This document shows, one piece after another, positions 1-6,656 of a stretch of DNA of 7,490 nt. The stretch covers positions 1-7,490 of the forward strand of contig LSCM01000055.1 in assembly GCA_001577185.1 (NCBI GenBank), written 5' to 3'. The position numbers and the translations under genes are program-made. How positions within the stretch are numbered: the first letter of the stretch is position 1; each line of letters starts with the position of its first letter. This DNA comes from Cloacimonetes bacterium TCS62 (lineage in GTDB: Bacteria; Cloacimonadota; Cloacimonadia; Cloacimonadales; TCS61). The notes beneath the pieces are model-generated. The model saw only the letters and a list, made by a program, of their open reading frames with translations. It had not been told where the DNA came from and ran no database searches.

Positions 1-2
1 TT

Positions 3-89
3 TTTCTTTCTATTGGACGCAATTTGACTCCTTATTTTGTAGAATATTTTGACAAAAAATATATGCAAGTTATAAATTGTCAAAGGTAA
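3..89 (+). CDS. C-terminal end of an upstream gene (partial, 28 codons)
   Basis: An open frame enters from the left edge and ends at TAA 87-89. It encodes 28 residues, including the stretches IGRNLTPYFVEYF and KYMQVINC. The other two plus frames stop at 25-27 and 50-52. The stop lies 4 nt before the ATG of the glycosyltransferase, and the weak SD of that gene overlaps the last codons, an arrangement typical of an operon. The aromatic, mixed composition looks like real protein rather than chance. The pattern 'GRNLTPYFVEYF' loosely recalls the C-terminal region of SGNH/DHHW (AlgX-like) polysaccharide O-acetyl-transfer proteins, which would suit a polysaccharide operon, but the fragment is too short to assign. 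Confidence 0.5.
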   Translation, partial: FLSIGRNLTPYFVEYFDKKYMQVINCQR

Positions 90-93
90 TTAT

Positions 94-1344
94 ATGAAAA
101 AGAAAATATTAATAATAGTCTATTATTGGCCTCCCAGTGGTGGTGCTGGAGTGCAGAGATGGCTCAAATTCGTGAAGTATTTACCACAATTTGATTGGGA
201 ACCAACTGTAGTAACTACAAAAAAAGGTGATTATCCTGTTATTGATGAATCATTGCTGCTTGAGGTACCTGAAAAGGTTAGAGTGGTTCAAACTAAAACA
301 CCATCTTTCCTAAAATTGTTCAACAAAACAAGTGATGATTCTCTACCATATGGGAGTTTGGAATATGGTGAAAATGATTCATTTATTAAAAAAATAGCAA
401 TATGGTTCAGAAGAAATATAATTGTTCCTGATGCTAGAAAATTATGGAATAAATATGCTTATAGATCTGCAAAAAAACTGATAGAATTAAACGATTATCA
501 AGCAGTAGTAACTTCCGGACCTCCTCATTCTACACATTTAGTTGGTCTTAAATTGAAAAAAAAATATAAGATCAATTGGATCGTTGATTTTCGTGATCCC
601 TGGACTAATATTGATTATTTAAAGAATATCAAGAGACTCAAACTTACAGATAAATATGATTTGAAATTGGAAAGAAAAGTAATAAACAATTGCGATAAAT
701 TAATAGCTGTGAACGATCAGATCATTGCTGAGCTCAATGTTGAAGAAAAATCTGTAGTCATTACTAATGGTTATGATGAGGATGATTTTAAAAACTTAAA
801 AAGAGAAGATAGTTCTACCTTAAATATCAATTATTTTGGTAATATTACGATCGAACGTAATCCATTGATTTTATTAAAAGCGATCAATATGTTGCTCAAA
901 GAAAAAAAATGTGAGATCAGTTTAAACTTTTGGGGTATGATCACCAAAGAGATAAAAGATAAATTAGCCGAACATGATGTTTATGAGATAGTTCGAATCC
1001 ATTCATATCTTCCCCATTCAGAGATCTTGCAAAAGATGTTACATTCATCCATTTTGCTCCTTATAATAAATAATGTACCTGGGAATGTAGGAATAACAAC
1101 AGGAAAGATATTTGAATATTTAGGAGCTAAAAGACCAATTCTTGGTATTGGTCCAACTGATGGAGAAGCAGCTAAATTAATTAAAAATGCTAGTAGTGGA
1201 AAAATGTTTGAATATGATAATATGCTCGGAATCAAGAATTTTATTAACAATATTCTAAACAATAATGAAGGATTTGATTTTTCAGATGTAGAACAATTTA
1301 GTAGAAAAGCCTTAACAAAAGAATTGATAGATAATTTAAAATAA
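94..1344 (+). CDS. GT4-like glycosyltransferase (GT-B fold), probable surface polysaccharide synthesis
   Basis: This 416-aa protein probably transfers a sugar from a nucleotide-sugar donor to a growing lipid-linked glycan on the cytoplasmic face of the inner membrane. It has no signal peptide or obvious membrane span. The N-terminal Rossmann half opens with a hydrophobic strand (5-10), then YYWPPSGGAGVQR (10-22), the glycine-rich acceptor-side loop typical of this family. SGPPHSTH (141-148) and DFRDPW (165-170) follow. The C-terminal half has ITNGYDEDDF (223-232), a new Rossmann start at INYFGN (245-250), and GKIFEYLGAKRPIL (337-350). Glu341 matches the second Glu of the GT4 E-x7-E motif; the first position is Gly333, as in many divergent members. 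Length fits the family. The start at 94 is preceded by AAAGGT at 82-87. Donor and acceptor cannot be told from sequence. It ends just before a hairpin terminator. By eye it is richer in A and AAA/AAT codons than the minus-strand genes. Confidence 0.88.
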   Translation: MKKKILIIVYYWPPSGGAGVQRWLKFVKYLPQFDWEPTVVTTKKGDYPVIDESLLLEVPEKVRVVQTKTPSFLKLFNKTSDDSLPYGSLEYGENDSFIKKIAIWFRRNIIVPDARKLWNKYAYRSAKKLIELNDYQAVVTSGPPHSTHLVGLKLKKKYKINWIVDFRDPWTNIDYLKNIKRLKLTDKYDLKLERKVINNCDKLIAVNDQIIAELNVEEKSVVITNGYDEDDFKNLKREDSSTLNINYFGNITIERNPLILLKAINMLLKEKKCEISLNFWGMITKEIKDKLAEHDVYEIVRIHSYLPHSEILQKMLHSSILLLIINNVPGNVGITTGKIFEYLGAKRPILGIGPTDGEAAKLIKNASSGKMFEYDNMLGIKNFINNILNNNEGFDFSDVEQFSRKALTKELIDNLK

Positions 1345-1375
1345 AAAAAAGCCCTGAAACAGGGCTTTCATTTTA
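1345..1375. terminator. Bidirectional Rho-independent terminator between convergent genes
   Basis: A perfect 9-bp stem, AAAGCCCTG (1348-1356) with CAGGGCTTT (1360-1368), closes a 3-nt AAA loop. It begins right after the glycosyltransferase stop (1342-1344). On the minus strand the hairpin is followed by an uninterrupted run of eight T (opposite 1343-1350), a textbook terminator for the operon ending at 1390. On the plus strand the tail is TTTCATTTT, which is weaker but workable. Its position between two converging stops supports use in both directions. Confidence 0.9.
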
Positions 1376-1389
1376 CTTACTTATCTTTA

Positions 1390-1989
1390 TTATTTTATCA
1401 AACCTAACCAATCTCCTAATAGAAACTGAATTCTACCGATCAGCAAAGATATACGAGCCATAACAGTATATCCAAATGAAGCTCCAAATCCGATCATCAT
1501 GAACCAAATACCAACATTTGTAACTTTCCCATATATTCCTTTATGAGCTTTTGAGAAAAAGAAATATAAGAGAATTGTTACAGTTCCAATAAAGATCAAT
1601 GTGATATTGATTGATGCCAGAGGAAGCATAGCGCTTCTCATTTGAACAAGTACCGATGAGTGTAGTGACATTGGAATACCCATTCCAACAATACCCATAC
1701 TAAAAGTGATTGGATATCGAGCAAGCCAACTTAAGTTCTTAGTAAATCGGAAAATGTATAGTGAACCTATTAGAGCTGGAATGATTATTATAAATTTATG
1801 ATCTAAAAATATCGGTGTATAAACATAGGGCATAAATACATTCTCAAATAAAAGCGGAATAGCATATCCCATAGAAACACCAACTAATAATGCTTCAGCA
1901 AATTTATAAAATGGATTATCTTTGTATAAGAACGAGAATATACACAATGTTAGGAATGCGGCTACGAAATTACTTATTGTTTCAAACAT
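1390..1989 (-). CDS. Small polytopic membrane protein, last gene of the DUF6754-type operon
   Basis: A 199-aa, almost entirely hydrophobic protein with about six membrane spans (roughly residues 6-22, 30-50, 66-82, 92-110, 127-145 and 156-178) and no soluble domain. I know no assigned function. Stretches that look conserved rather than merely hydrophobic are FLYKDNPFYKFAE (20-32), FRFTKNLSWLARYP (80-93) between spans 3 and 4, SKAHKGIYGKV (146-156), and the polar-studded C-terminus with ARISLLIGRIQFLLGDW (178-194). The charged patches around R81, K84, R91, K147, K150 and K155 suggest defined cytoplasmic loops. The ATG at 1989 has a full AGGAGG (1995-2000) 5 nt upstream that overlaps the stop of the preceding gene, so the two are probably translationally coupled. 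It is most likely a membrane subunit acting with the three genes before it. A channel, transporter or scaffold role cannot be distinguished. The gene is real; its function is unknown. Confidence 0.85.
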   Translation of the reverse strand: MFETISNFVAAFLTLCIFSFLYKDNPFYKFAEALLVGVSMGYAIPLLFENVFMPYVYTPIFLDHKFIIIIPALIGSLYIFRFTKNLSWLARYPITFSMGIVGMGIPMSLHSSVLVQMRSAMLPLASINITLIFIGTVTILLYFFFSKAHKGIYGKVTNVGIWFMMIGFGASFGYTVMARISLLIGRIQFLLGDWLGLIK

Positions 1990-1994
1990 GTTGT

Positions 1995-2000
1995 CCTCCT
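1995..2000 (-). promoter_or_regulatory. Shine-Dalgarno AGGAGG overlapping the upstream stop
   Basis: CCTCCT on the plus strand reads AGGAGG on the minus strand, 5 nt before the ATG at 1987-1989. Its first two bases are part of the TAG stop (1999-2001) of the 335-aa gene. This fixes the start of the 199-aa gene and suggests coupled translation. Confidence 0.85.
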
Positions 2001-3006
2001 ATACTATCTTTTTCTTCTTTTTCTTTGTTAAGAAAAAACCAATATTTCCCAGTATGATGAAAACTATTATCATAACATGGGCTACAGATTGAGCGTTCAT
2101 ACCGATCCGAGCTTTCTTGAATTTGTATTGTAAATCAGCATCGGTTTCGATCATCTTACCATCAACTTCGTATGTTACTTTATCTCTTGTGATCGGTACC
2201 CAAGTATCATTGATTATTTCTTTGCTGAATGGCCGACCATTTGGGAACTTGTCACTTTCGTAAGCAGCAAATACATCAACCAGTTTCTCATATTCAGCTG
2301 CTCCTTTCAATCCGCGGAACATCCCCAAAAGTTGACCGGTCTGAAGATATGGATAGTTGTCAGCAACCATTACCGCTGTTATACCTGCGGCAATATTTGC
2401 ACCAAATTTTGCTCTTGCATACATAATCCACTGTATAGCACTACTATTACCAGCAAAGTCCACAATAATATTCATGTCATCATAATTCTTTATGTTATTC
2501 ATTATCTCAAGGTTTTCTATTTTTCTACCCTGCGAATCAGTTTCAACAGCTTTTGCAATATCATCACCCATTCCGAGCATTATGGGAAGACGAAGAGCAT
2601 AAGGTTTATAGCCAAAGTTGCAGTAATCAACACCGGATTGAACATCATAACCTTCTTTTGCTTGATTAATTGCATAATCCACCAGGGGAGCAGCAGCTGG
2701 CAACCAACATATTGTTAGAACTTTGATATCTCTTTCAAAACAATGGCGTAAAAGAGCAACTTCCATGGGAAACAATTCTGGCATTGTTGATGCATTATGT
2801 GTAAATGACATCAGAACTGCTTTTGTATCATCTCCAGCAAATGAATCTACTTTCTGATAGATATTCGAAGTTGGCTCTGTTACATATGTTTTTGAATTGA
2901 AAGGTATCAACAGAGGAATAATGATAGAAAAAGCTACAATTATATAGATTATACGTCTATCTACTTTTTGCATTTTATCTAATAGTTTTAATGTACTCTT
3001 TTTCAT
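1999..3006 (-). CDS. Bitopic membrane protein with an extracytoplasmic alpha/beta domain, third gene of the DUF6754-type operon
   Basis: This 335-aa protein starts with a basic tail (K2, K3, K7, K11, K14, R17, R18), then a membrane span at about 19-36. A soluble domain of about 270 residues follows, then a second span at about 308-327 and a C-terminal tail of six lysines (328-333). By the positive-inside rule both ends are cytoplasmic and the domain is outside the membrane. The domain alternates hydrophobic strands and helices: KAVLMSFTH (62-70), a helix at about 77-92, IKVLTICWLP (94-103), a helix at 106-117, MNIIVDFAGN (178-187), a helix at 188-200, then ANIAAGITAVMVAD (203-216) and YLQTGQLLGMFRG (220-232). 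This suggests a Rossmann-like alpha/beta fold, but no nucleotide-binding or catalytic signature is recognisable. Cysteines sit at 89, 100 and 129. The start at 3006 is supported by GGAGGT 8 nt upstream. The gap to the preceding gene is 2 nt and to the next 9 nt. I do not know its function; context makes it a subunit of the same membrane assembly. Confidence 0.85.
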   Translation of the reverse strand: MKKSTLKLLDKMQKVDRRIIYIIVAFSIIIPLLIPFNSKTYVTEPTSNIYQKVDSFAGDDTKAVLMSFTHNASTMPELFPMEVALLRHCFERDIKVLTICWLPAAAPLVDYAINQAKEGYDVQSGVDYCNFGYKPYALRLPIMLGMGDDIAKAVETDSQGRKIENLEIMNNIKNYDDMNIIVDFAGNSSAIQWIMYARAKFGANIAAGITAVMVADNYPYLQTGQLLGMFRGLKGAAEYEKLVDVFAAYESDKFPNGRPFSKEIINDTWVPITRDKVTYEVDGKMIETDADLQYKFKKARIGMNAQSVAHVMIIVFIILGNIGFFLTKKKKKKIV

Positions 3007-3008
3007 AA

Positions 3009-3632
3009 TTATTTACCTCCACCAAGATATGTTCTTTCTATGCCAAGTAATATTTTTAGTGATGTTGCGGTCATACCTAATCCCACACCGATCATAATAG
3101 CACGCTTAGCAGCTAAGTTTGGAACATTTAGGATCCACTTAGAAGTTATAGGTATCCATTTTGAGATCATAGCACCAAGAGAAACTTGACCAAGCATCAC
3201 AATCACAGCGGCGATTAGAAGTACAGTAGCTTCTGTAGATCGAGCACGGAATGCTTTATACGCTGCCGATGCAATATAAAATGCTAACAAAGAAAACATG
3301 GTAGCACCCATAGGCATCTGAACATTTTTAAATAACCACATATAGGGAGTTCCTGTCTGAGTTCCCCAAACAAAACCAGCAATGGCCGTAAAAGCCAAAC
3401 CAATGAGTGTAACTACACTATATTGCCAGTTCGGAGCTTTTCTTTTAATCTTTGTTCCATTTACCATTGATAGACTGATTACACCAAGCAGAATTGCAAA
3501 TGGTGAAATTGCTTTTATCCAATCTTGAAACCAATCAAAGAAATCAGCGGATATTTTATGAGGTACAAATGTATGAACTACAAACATTGAACCCAATATA
3601 ACTACTATCATTAAAGGAATTTGTCGTTTCAT
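3009..3632 (-). CDS. Small polytopic membrane protein, second gene of the DUF6754-type operon
   Basis: A 207-aa hydrophobic protein with about six predicted membrane spans (roughly 5-22, 40-57, 71-90, 105-126, 135-153 and 178-196). The first may double as an uncleaved signal anchor. Between spans 1 and 2 lies an aromatic, possibly amphipathic stretch, DFFDWFQDWIK (30-40), probably at the membrane surface. A basic loop, TKIKRKAP (60-67), and another around AFRARSTE (127-134) are likely cytoplasmic. The C-terminus after the last span is short and conserved-looking, LGIERTYLGGG (196-206). No enzymatic motif is visible and I recognise no named family. The start at 3632 is set by AGGAGG (3637-3642) 4 nt upstream, embedded at the stop of the 985-aa gene. 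The next gene begins 2 nt after its stop, and that gene's SD lies inside the final Gly-Gly-Gly-Lys codons. Tight coupling on both sides argues for a fixed partner of the 985-aa and 335-aa proteins. Confidence 0.85.
   Translation of the reverse strand: MKRQIPLMIVVILGSMFVVHTFVPHKISADFFDWFQDWIKAISPFAILLGVISLSMVNGTKIKRKAPNWQYSVVTLIGLAFTAIAGFVWGTQTGTPYMWLFKNVQMPMGATMFSLLAFYIASAAYKAFRARSTEATVLLIAAVIVMLGQVSLGAMISKWIPITSKWILNVPNLAAKRAIMIGVGLGMTATSLKILLGIERTYLGGGK
3015..3020 (-). promoter_or_regulatory. Shine-Dalgarno GGAGGT inside the end of the 207-aa gene
   Basis: ACCTCC on the plus strand reads GGAGGT on the minus strand. It lies within the last Gly codons of the 207-aa gene, 8 nt before the ATG at 3004-3006. 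It supports that start and implies translational coupling across a 2-nt gap. Confidence 0.8.
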
Positions 3633-3636
3633 CTAT

Positions 3637-3642
3637 CCTCCT
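3637..3642 (-). promoter_or_regulatory. Shine-Dalgarno AGGAGG overlapping the stop of the 985-aa gene
   Basis: CCTCCT on the plus strand reads AGGAGG on the minus strand, 4 nt before the ATG at 3630-3632. It overlaps the TAG stop at 3641-3643 by two bases. It fixes the start of the 207-aa gene and points to coupled translation. Confidence 0.85.
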
Positions 3643-6598
3643 ATTTTTCTGGAAAAGCGTTTATCAAGAAAGTAGCATGTGTAGTGGATAAGATCGTACC
3701 AACAATAATAAACGCTAATATTATAAATTTAAAATAATCGACTGCTTTTAGTGTACCTAATTGCAGTGGTTCTCTGGCTAAATATGCAGAAGCTGCATAT
3801 AATTCTTCTCCAATCAGTGTATAGTCACAAGTTGTAATGAAAAATGGTATCTGAGTTACAGCATCTGTACCGGAAATTTGAATTGCTCCTGTTGTACTTC
3901 CTGTCTCTGTCATTACCAGAGCTTCTGCCCAGAACATACCCATGTAAAAATTAGTTGCTGTTTTTTCTCTTACCATAATTCCATTCACACCTGCAACAAA
4001 GGCAAATTGTGAGGTGGTAATAAAGAAAGCACTATTTTTATCGTATGTATCTGGTCTACCAGCTTCATAATGAGCTTGCTTCACGATCTCTTGAGCAATA
4101 GGTAGAACGATATAATTGCGCACCGGAACAAGGATCTTAGTATCATATTCTGCTGCTTTTTTGGCTACACGACCCAAGATCGATAATCCTGCCAGAGTAG
4201 CCACATCACTTATACCAGATAGACCAGGGACGAATAAGATTGGTTTTCCCATCTCAGTTGCACGCCCGATCGCATTATCTATCTCTTCTATACCAGCGAT
4301 TGGTCGCACATATAGATCTTTGCCTTTCTTAGCTTCTCTTATCATAAAGAAGACGAGTATACCAAAGATCAAAGTTGCAATTAATGCAGGGAATTTCTCA
4401 TTTTGAAACCAATTTGGAAGTGGGAAAAAATGATCAGAGCCTAAAGTTGTAAATGAGGTTCTTACTTTTTTCGTCCAAGGTAGTTTAGATTTTTTATTTG
4501 TCGTATATACTTCAGATTCCGTAAATCCTGCTTTGCCGTCTGAGAGCAATAATTTATATTCAAAAGATCTTGAAGCTATTCTACGAGCTTTTTCTAGATA
4601 TTTCAAACGGCTTTTCTTATTCTTAATACTAGCTGCACGTTCTAAGATAGGATGGTTTACCAAATCCAACTGAGATTTATAATATTCGATAGCTTCATCA
4701 GCACTAGCTTTTTCTGCCCTAGTCTTCATAGTGTCTTTCATAGCAGTATATTTATCGATCTCTTTTTGATATTGTTCTACAGATTTAACAGCTTCAGATG
4801 GATATAGATTTGCTCTGATAGAATTCTTGAGTTGTTTATCCATTCTAATAGTGAATCCTGGTGATACCAGAAACATTTGTTTTTCTGCATCGAACTTACT
4901 TACAGATTTAAAATGAGCTAGTCTGTAGCCTATGTTATCATGGATTTCTCTTTGTGAGCCCATCGAACTTTTAGATAGCCGCCATTCTTGATTCGAATAA
5001 TTTCTCTTATAAACAGAATATTTATATTTATTAACCTCAGTATCATTTAAATATAATTTCCCGGGTTGTAGAGACTTTGAAGTTGGGTTAAAAACAAGAT
5101 CTTGCTGGAAAACATGATCTTCATCATATTCTCCATTAGCACGGATCGTCATATTAAAAGAAATTAATTCTGAAGGTTTATCTAAAACGACCTTCAACTT
5201 CTTATCTTGGTAAAATTCATTGATTGTATCAATTAATTCGCCATTTTCATTATAAATCTTAAAGTAAACATTTTTTATCTCATTGTACTTTGAGTTTTTG
5301 TAGATCTCATAATTAACAAGTAGTTTTGTTTTTTCATCATTCAAATAAGTAGAATTAGTTAAAAATACAGAGGGCTTTCCCCAATAAACTGAGTTGTAAT
5401 CACCTTTGTCATTTTTTCTGTCCGTAACATTCCATTCTTTTGGAAGTTTTGGAAGTTTATCAGCATTCATGATCTTAGATTGTGTAACAGCAGAAAAAGT
5501 TTCATTTCCGGCTCTATCTGATAAAGAAAATGTGAAGTAATAATCTTCAATACTTTTTGTATTTATAGCAATATTTATATCTTGTTCTGTATCGATTATT
5601 TTTCCGTCTTCTATTTTTACTGATACAGTATTGTTCGGAGTATAGGGGTAGCCGCAATATCTTCTGAAGATCAGTTGCGCAGGATTTTTATGAGTTTGTT
5701 CGATCTTTTTAACTTCCGGATCTTCTTTACGAGCAACAACATTTTCTTCGATCAATTTTTGCACTTCTATGAAATTATTGAATTTTGCAAGATCATCTTT
5801 ATGGATCATATAGATGCTGTGATCGCTATGATCACTATCAAATAATGCTCGAGTCCATTCAAATTGAAGCTTATCTTCATCTTTTAGGAAAACAGAATAA
5901 AATTTCTTAGTAATTTCTGGAGAATTATCTCTGGGAATTCCAACGATCGGTTCACAATAGGGTTTATAACTTCTGGATTCTGTTACAGCTAAAACAGTAT
6001 AATAATATTTCTTATCTACTTTCAATTTTTTATAAAGACCTGAGAAGTGACGTATTTTTAAACCAGCATAAACTTGTGATTCCCCATCTTCCTCAACTTC
6101 AACCTTCTTGTTCCTATAGTAAAAATCTTTTTGAGGTATAACACCTAATATTCGATAATTTTTTAGAATTGGTCCAGTAACATTAATATCTCTAGGATAG
6201 CGTTGATAAAGTGGACTAGAATCAGATTGTTGATCTTCTTTTTTTAGCTTACCAGGTGACTGTAGATCTACAAATCGATTATAACCAGAATCGTAAAAAT
6301 AAACTACATCACCGGATGATCCGGTTTTAACATTTACATCGACCTTACCATGAAAGAAAAGAGAATCTTTACTAGCACCACGATAGACACGGTACTCAAT
6401 TATTCTTTTTTCTTTAGATAAGGGTTTCCAGCTTAATACTAACCCACCACCATCATCATTGGGAATATCTTCTGCGGTTAAATTCTGCACAATAAATGAT
6501 GCATCATTATCAGCTGCATTCGATAAAGTGGGTAACGCAAGGAAACTGAAAACCATCAAAAACAGTATTAGACCTGCTTTTCCATAGCTTAATTTCAT
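3641..6598 (-). CDS. Large membrane-anchored protein: FN3-like extracytoplasmic modules plus DUF6754-like C-terminal domain
   Basis: 985 aa, first gene of the four-gene operon. A Sec signal peptide spans 1-28 (basic start, hydrophobic 8-23, SNA before a probable cleavage at 28/29). Residues 33-702 are extracytoplasmic and look like successive fibronectin-III-type beta modules. Strand-B-like tryptophans occur at 57 (VLSWKPL), 248 (LQFEWTR) and 406 (SVYWGKP). Typical closing strands occur near 198-222, 352-376 (with SDRAGNET at 360-367) and 679-700 (LLLSDGKAGFTESE). A charged, mostly helical insert covers about 600-675. A membrane span at about 737-753 is followed by basic REAKKGK (754-760), so residues 765-945 are probably cytoplasmic. 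I recognise this part as DUF6754-like, with PILFVPGLSGISDVA (786-800), KILVPVRN (821-828), GIMVREK (873-879) and GTDAVTQIPFF (910-920). A second span lies at about 956-974, leaving a short tail outside. The DUF6754 name is from memory; the domain has no known function. AAGGAG at 6605-6610 supports the start. Confidence 0.88.
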   Translation of the reverse strand: MKLSYGKAGLILFLMVFSFLALPTLSNAADNDASFIVQNLTAEDIPNDDGGGLVLSWKPLSKEKRIIEYRVYRGASKDSLFFHGKVDVNVKTGSSGDVVYFYDSGYNRFVDLQSPGKLKKEDQQSDSSPLYQRYPRDINVTGPILKNYRILGVIPQKDFYYRNKKVEVEEDGESQVYAGLKIRHFSGLYKKLKVDKKYYYTVLAVTESRSYKPYCEPIVGIPRDNSPEITKKFYSVFLKDEDKLQFEWTRALFDSDHSDHSIYMIHKDDLAKFNNFIEVQKLIEENVVARKEDPEVKKIEQTHKNPAQLIFRRYCGYPYTPNNTVSVKIEDGKIIDTEQDINIAINTKSIEDYYFTFSLSDRAGNETFSAVTQSKIMNADKLPKLPKEWNVTDRKNDKGDYNSVYWGKPSVFLTNSTYLNDEKTKLLVNYEIYKNSKYNEIKNVYFKIYNENGELIDTINEFYQDKKLKVVLDKPSELISFNMTIRANGEYDEDHVFQQDLVFNPTSKSLQPGKLYLNDTEVNKYKYSVYKRNYSNQEWRLSKSSMGSQREIHDNIGYRLAHFKSVSKFDAEKQMFLVSPGFTIRMDKQLKNSIRANLYPSEAVKSVEQYQKEIDKYTAMKDTMKTRAEKASADEAIEYYKSQLDLVNHPILERAASIKNKKSRLKYLEKARRIASRSFEYKLLLSDGKAGFTESEVYTTNKKSKLPWTKKVRTSFTTLGSDHFFPLPNWFQNEKFPALIATLIFGILVFFMIREAKKGKDLYVRPIAGIEEIDNAIGRATEMGKPILFVPGLSGISDVATLAGLSILGRVAKKAAEYDTKILVPVRNYIVLPIAQEIVKQAHYEAGRPDTYDKNSAFFITTSQFAFVAGVNGIMVREKTATNFYMGMFWAEALVMTETGSTTGAIQISGTDAVTQIPFFITTCDYTLIGEELYAASAYLAREPLQLGTLKAVDYFKFIILAFIIVGTILSTTHATFLINAFPEK

Positions 6599-6604
6599 AT
6601 GTTT

Positions 6605-6610
6605 CTCCTT
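6605..6610 (-). promoter_or_regulatory. Shine-Dalgarno AAGGAG of the 985-aa gene
   Basis: CTCCTT on the plus strand reads AAGGAG on the minus strand, 6 nt before the ATG at 6596-6598. It confirms that the signal-peptide-encoding start is the real one. Confidence 0.8.
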
Positions 6611-6637
6611 TTATTTGATTTACATTTCATAACTTGC

Positions 6638-6656
6638 AAAATCTATATAAGATTTT
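6638..6656. repeat. Short AT-rich inverted repeat upstream of the operon
   Basis: AAAATCT (6638-6644) and AGATTTT (6650-6656) are exact reverse complements around a 5-nt loop ATATA. The repeat overlaps the presumed -10 region of the operon promoter. It could be an operator, or a weak terminator on the plus strand, where it is followed by four more T. Such AT-rich palindromes also arise by chance in DNA of this composition. Confidence 0.3.

Noticed and set aside
981..1262. Minus-strand open frame inside the glycosyltransferase
   Set aside because: It is antisense to conserved glycosyltransferase motifs, including GKIFEYLG, with no ribosome-binding site.
2229..2718. Two overlapping plus-strand open frames (2229-2426 and 2332-2718)
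   Set aside because: They lie antisense inside the 335-aa gene, have no SD, and give low-complexity, Cys/His/Ile-rich translations unlike real proteins. The minus-strand frame has clear domains and an SD.
4116..4406. Plus-strand open frame opposite the DUF6754-like domain
   Set aside because: It is a shadow of the 985-aa gene with no SD, and the overlapping minus frame is strongly protein-like.
5442..5459. 9-bp tandem repeat GGAAGTTTT/GGAAGTTTA
   Set aside because: Only two copies, encoding Lys-Leu-Pro twice in a linker between FN3-like modules; nothing suggests more than a local duplication.
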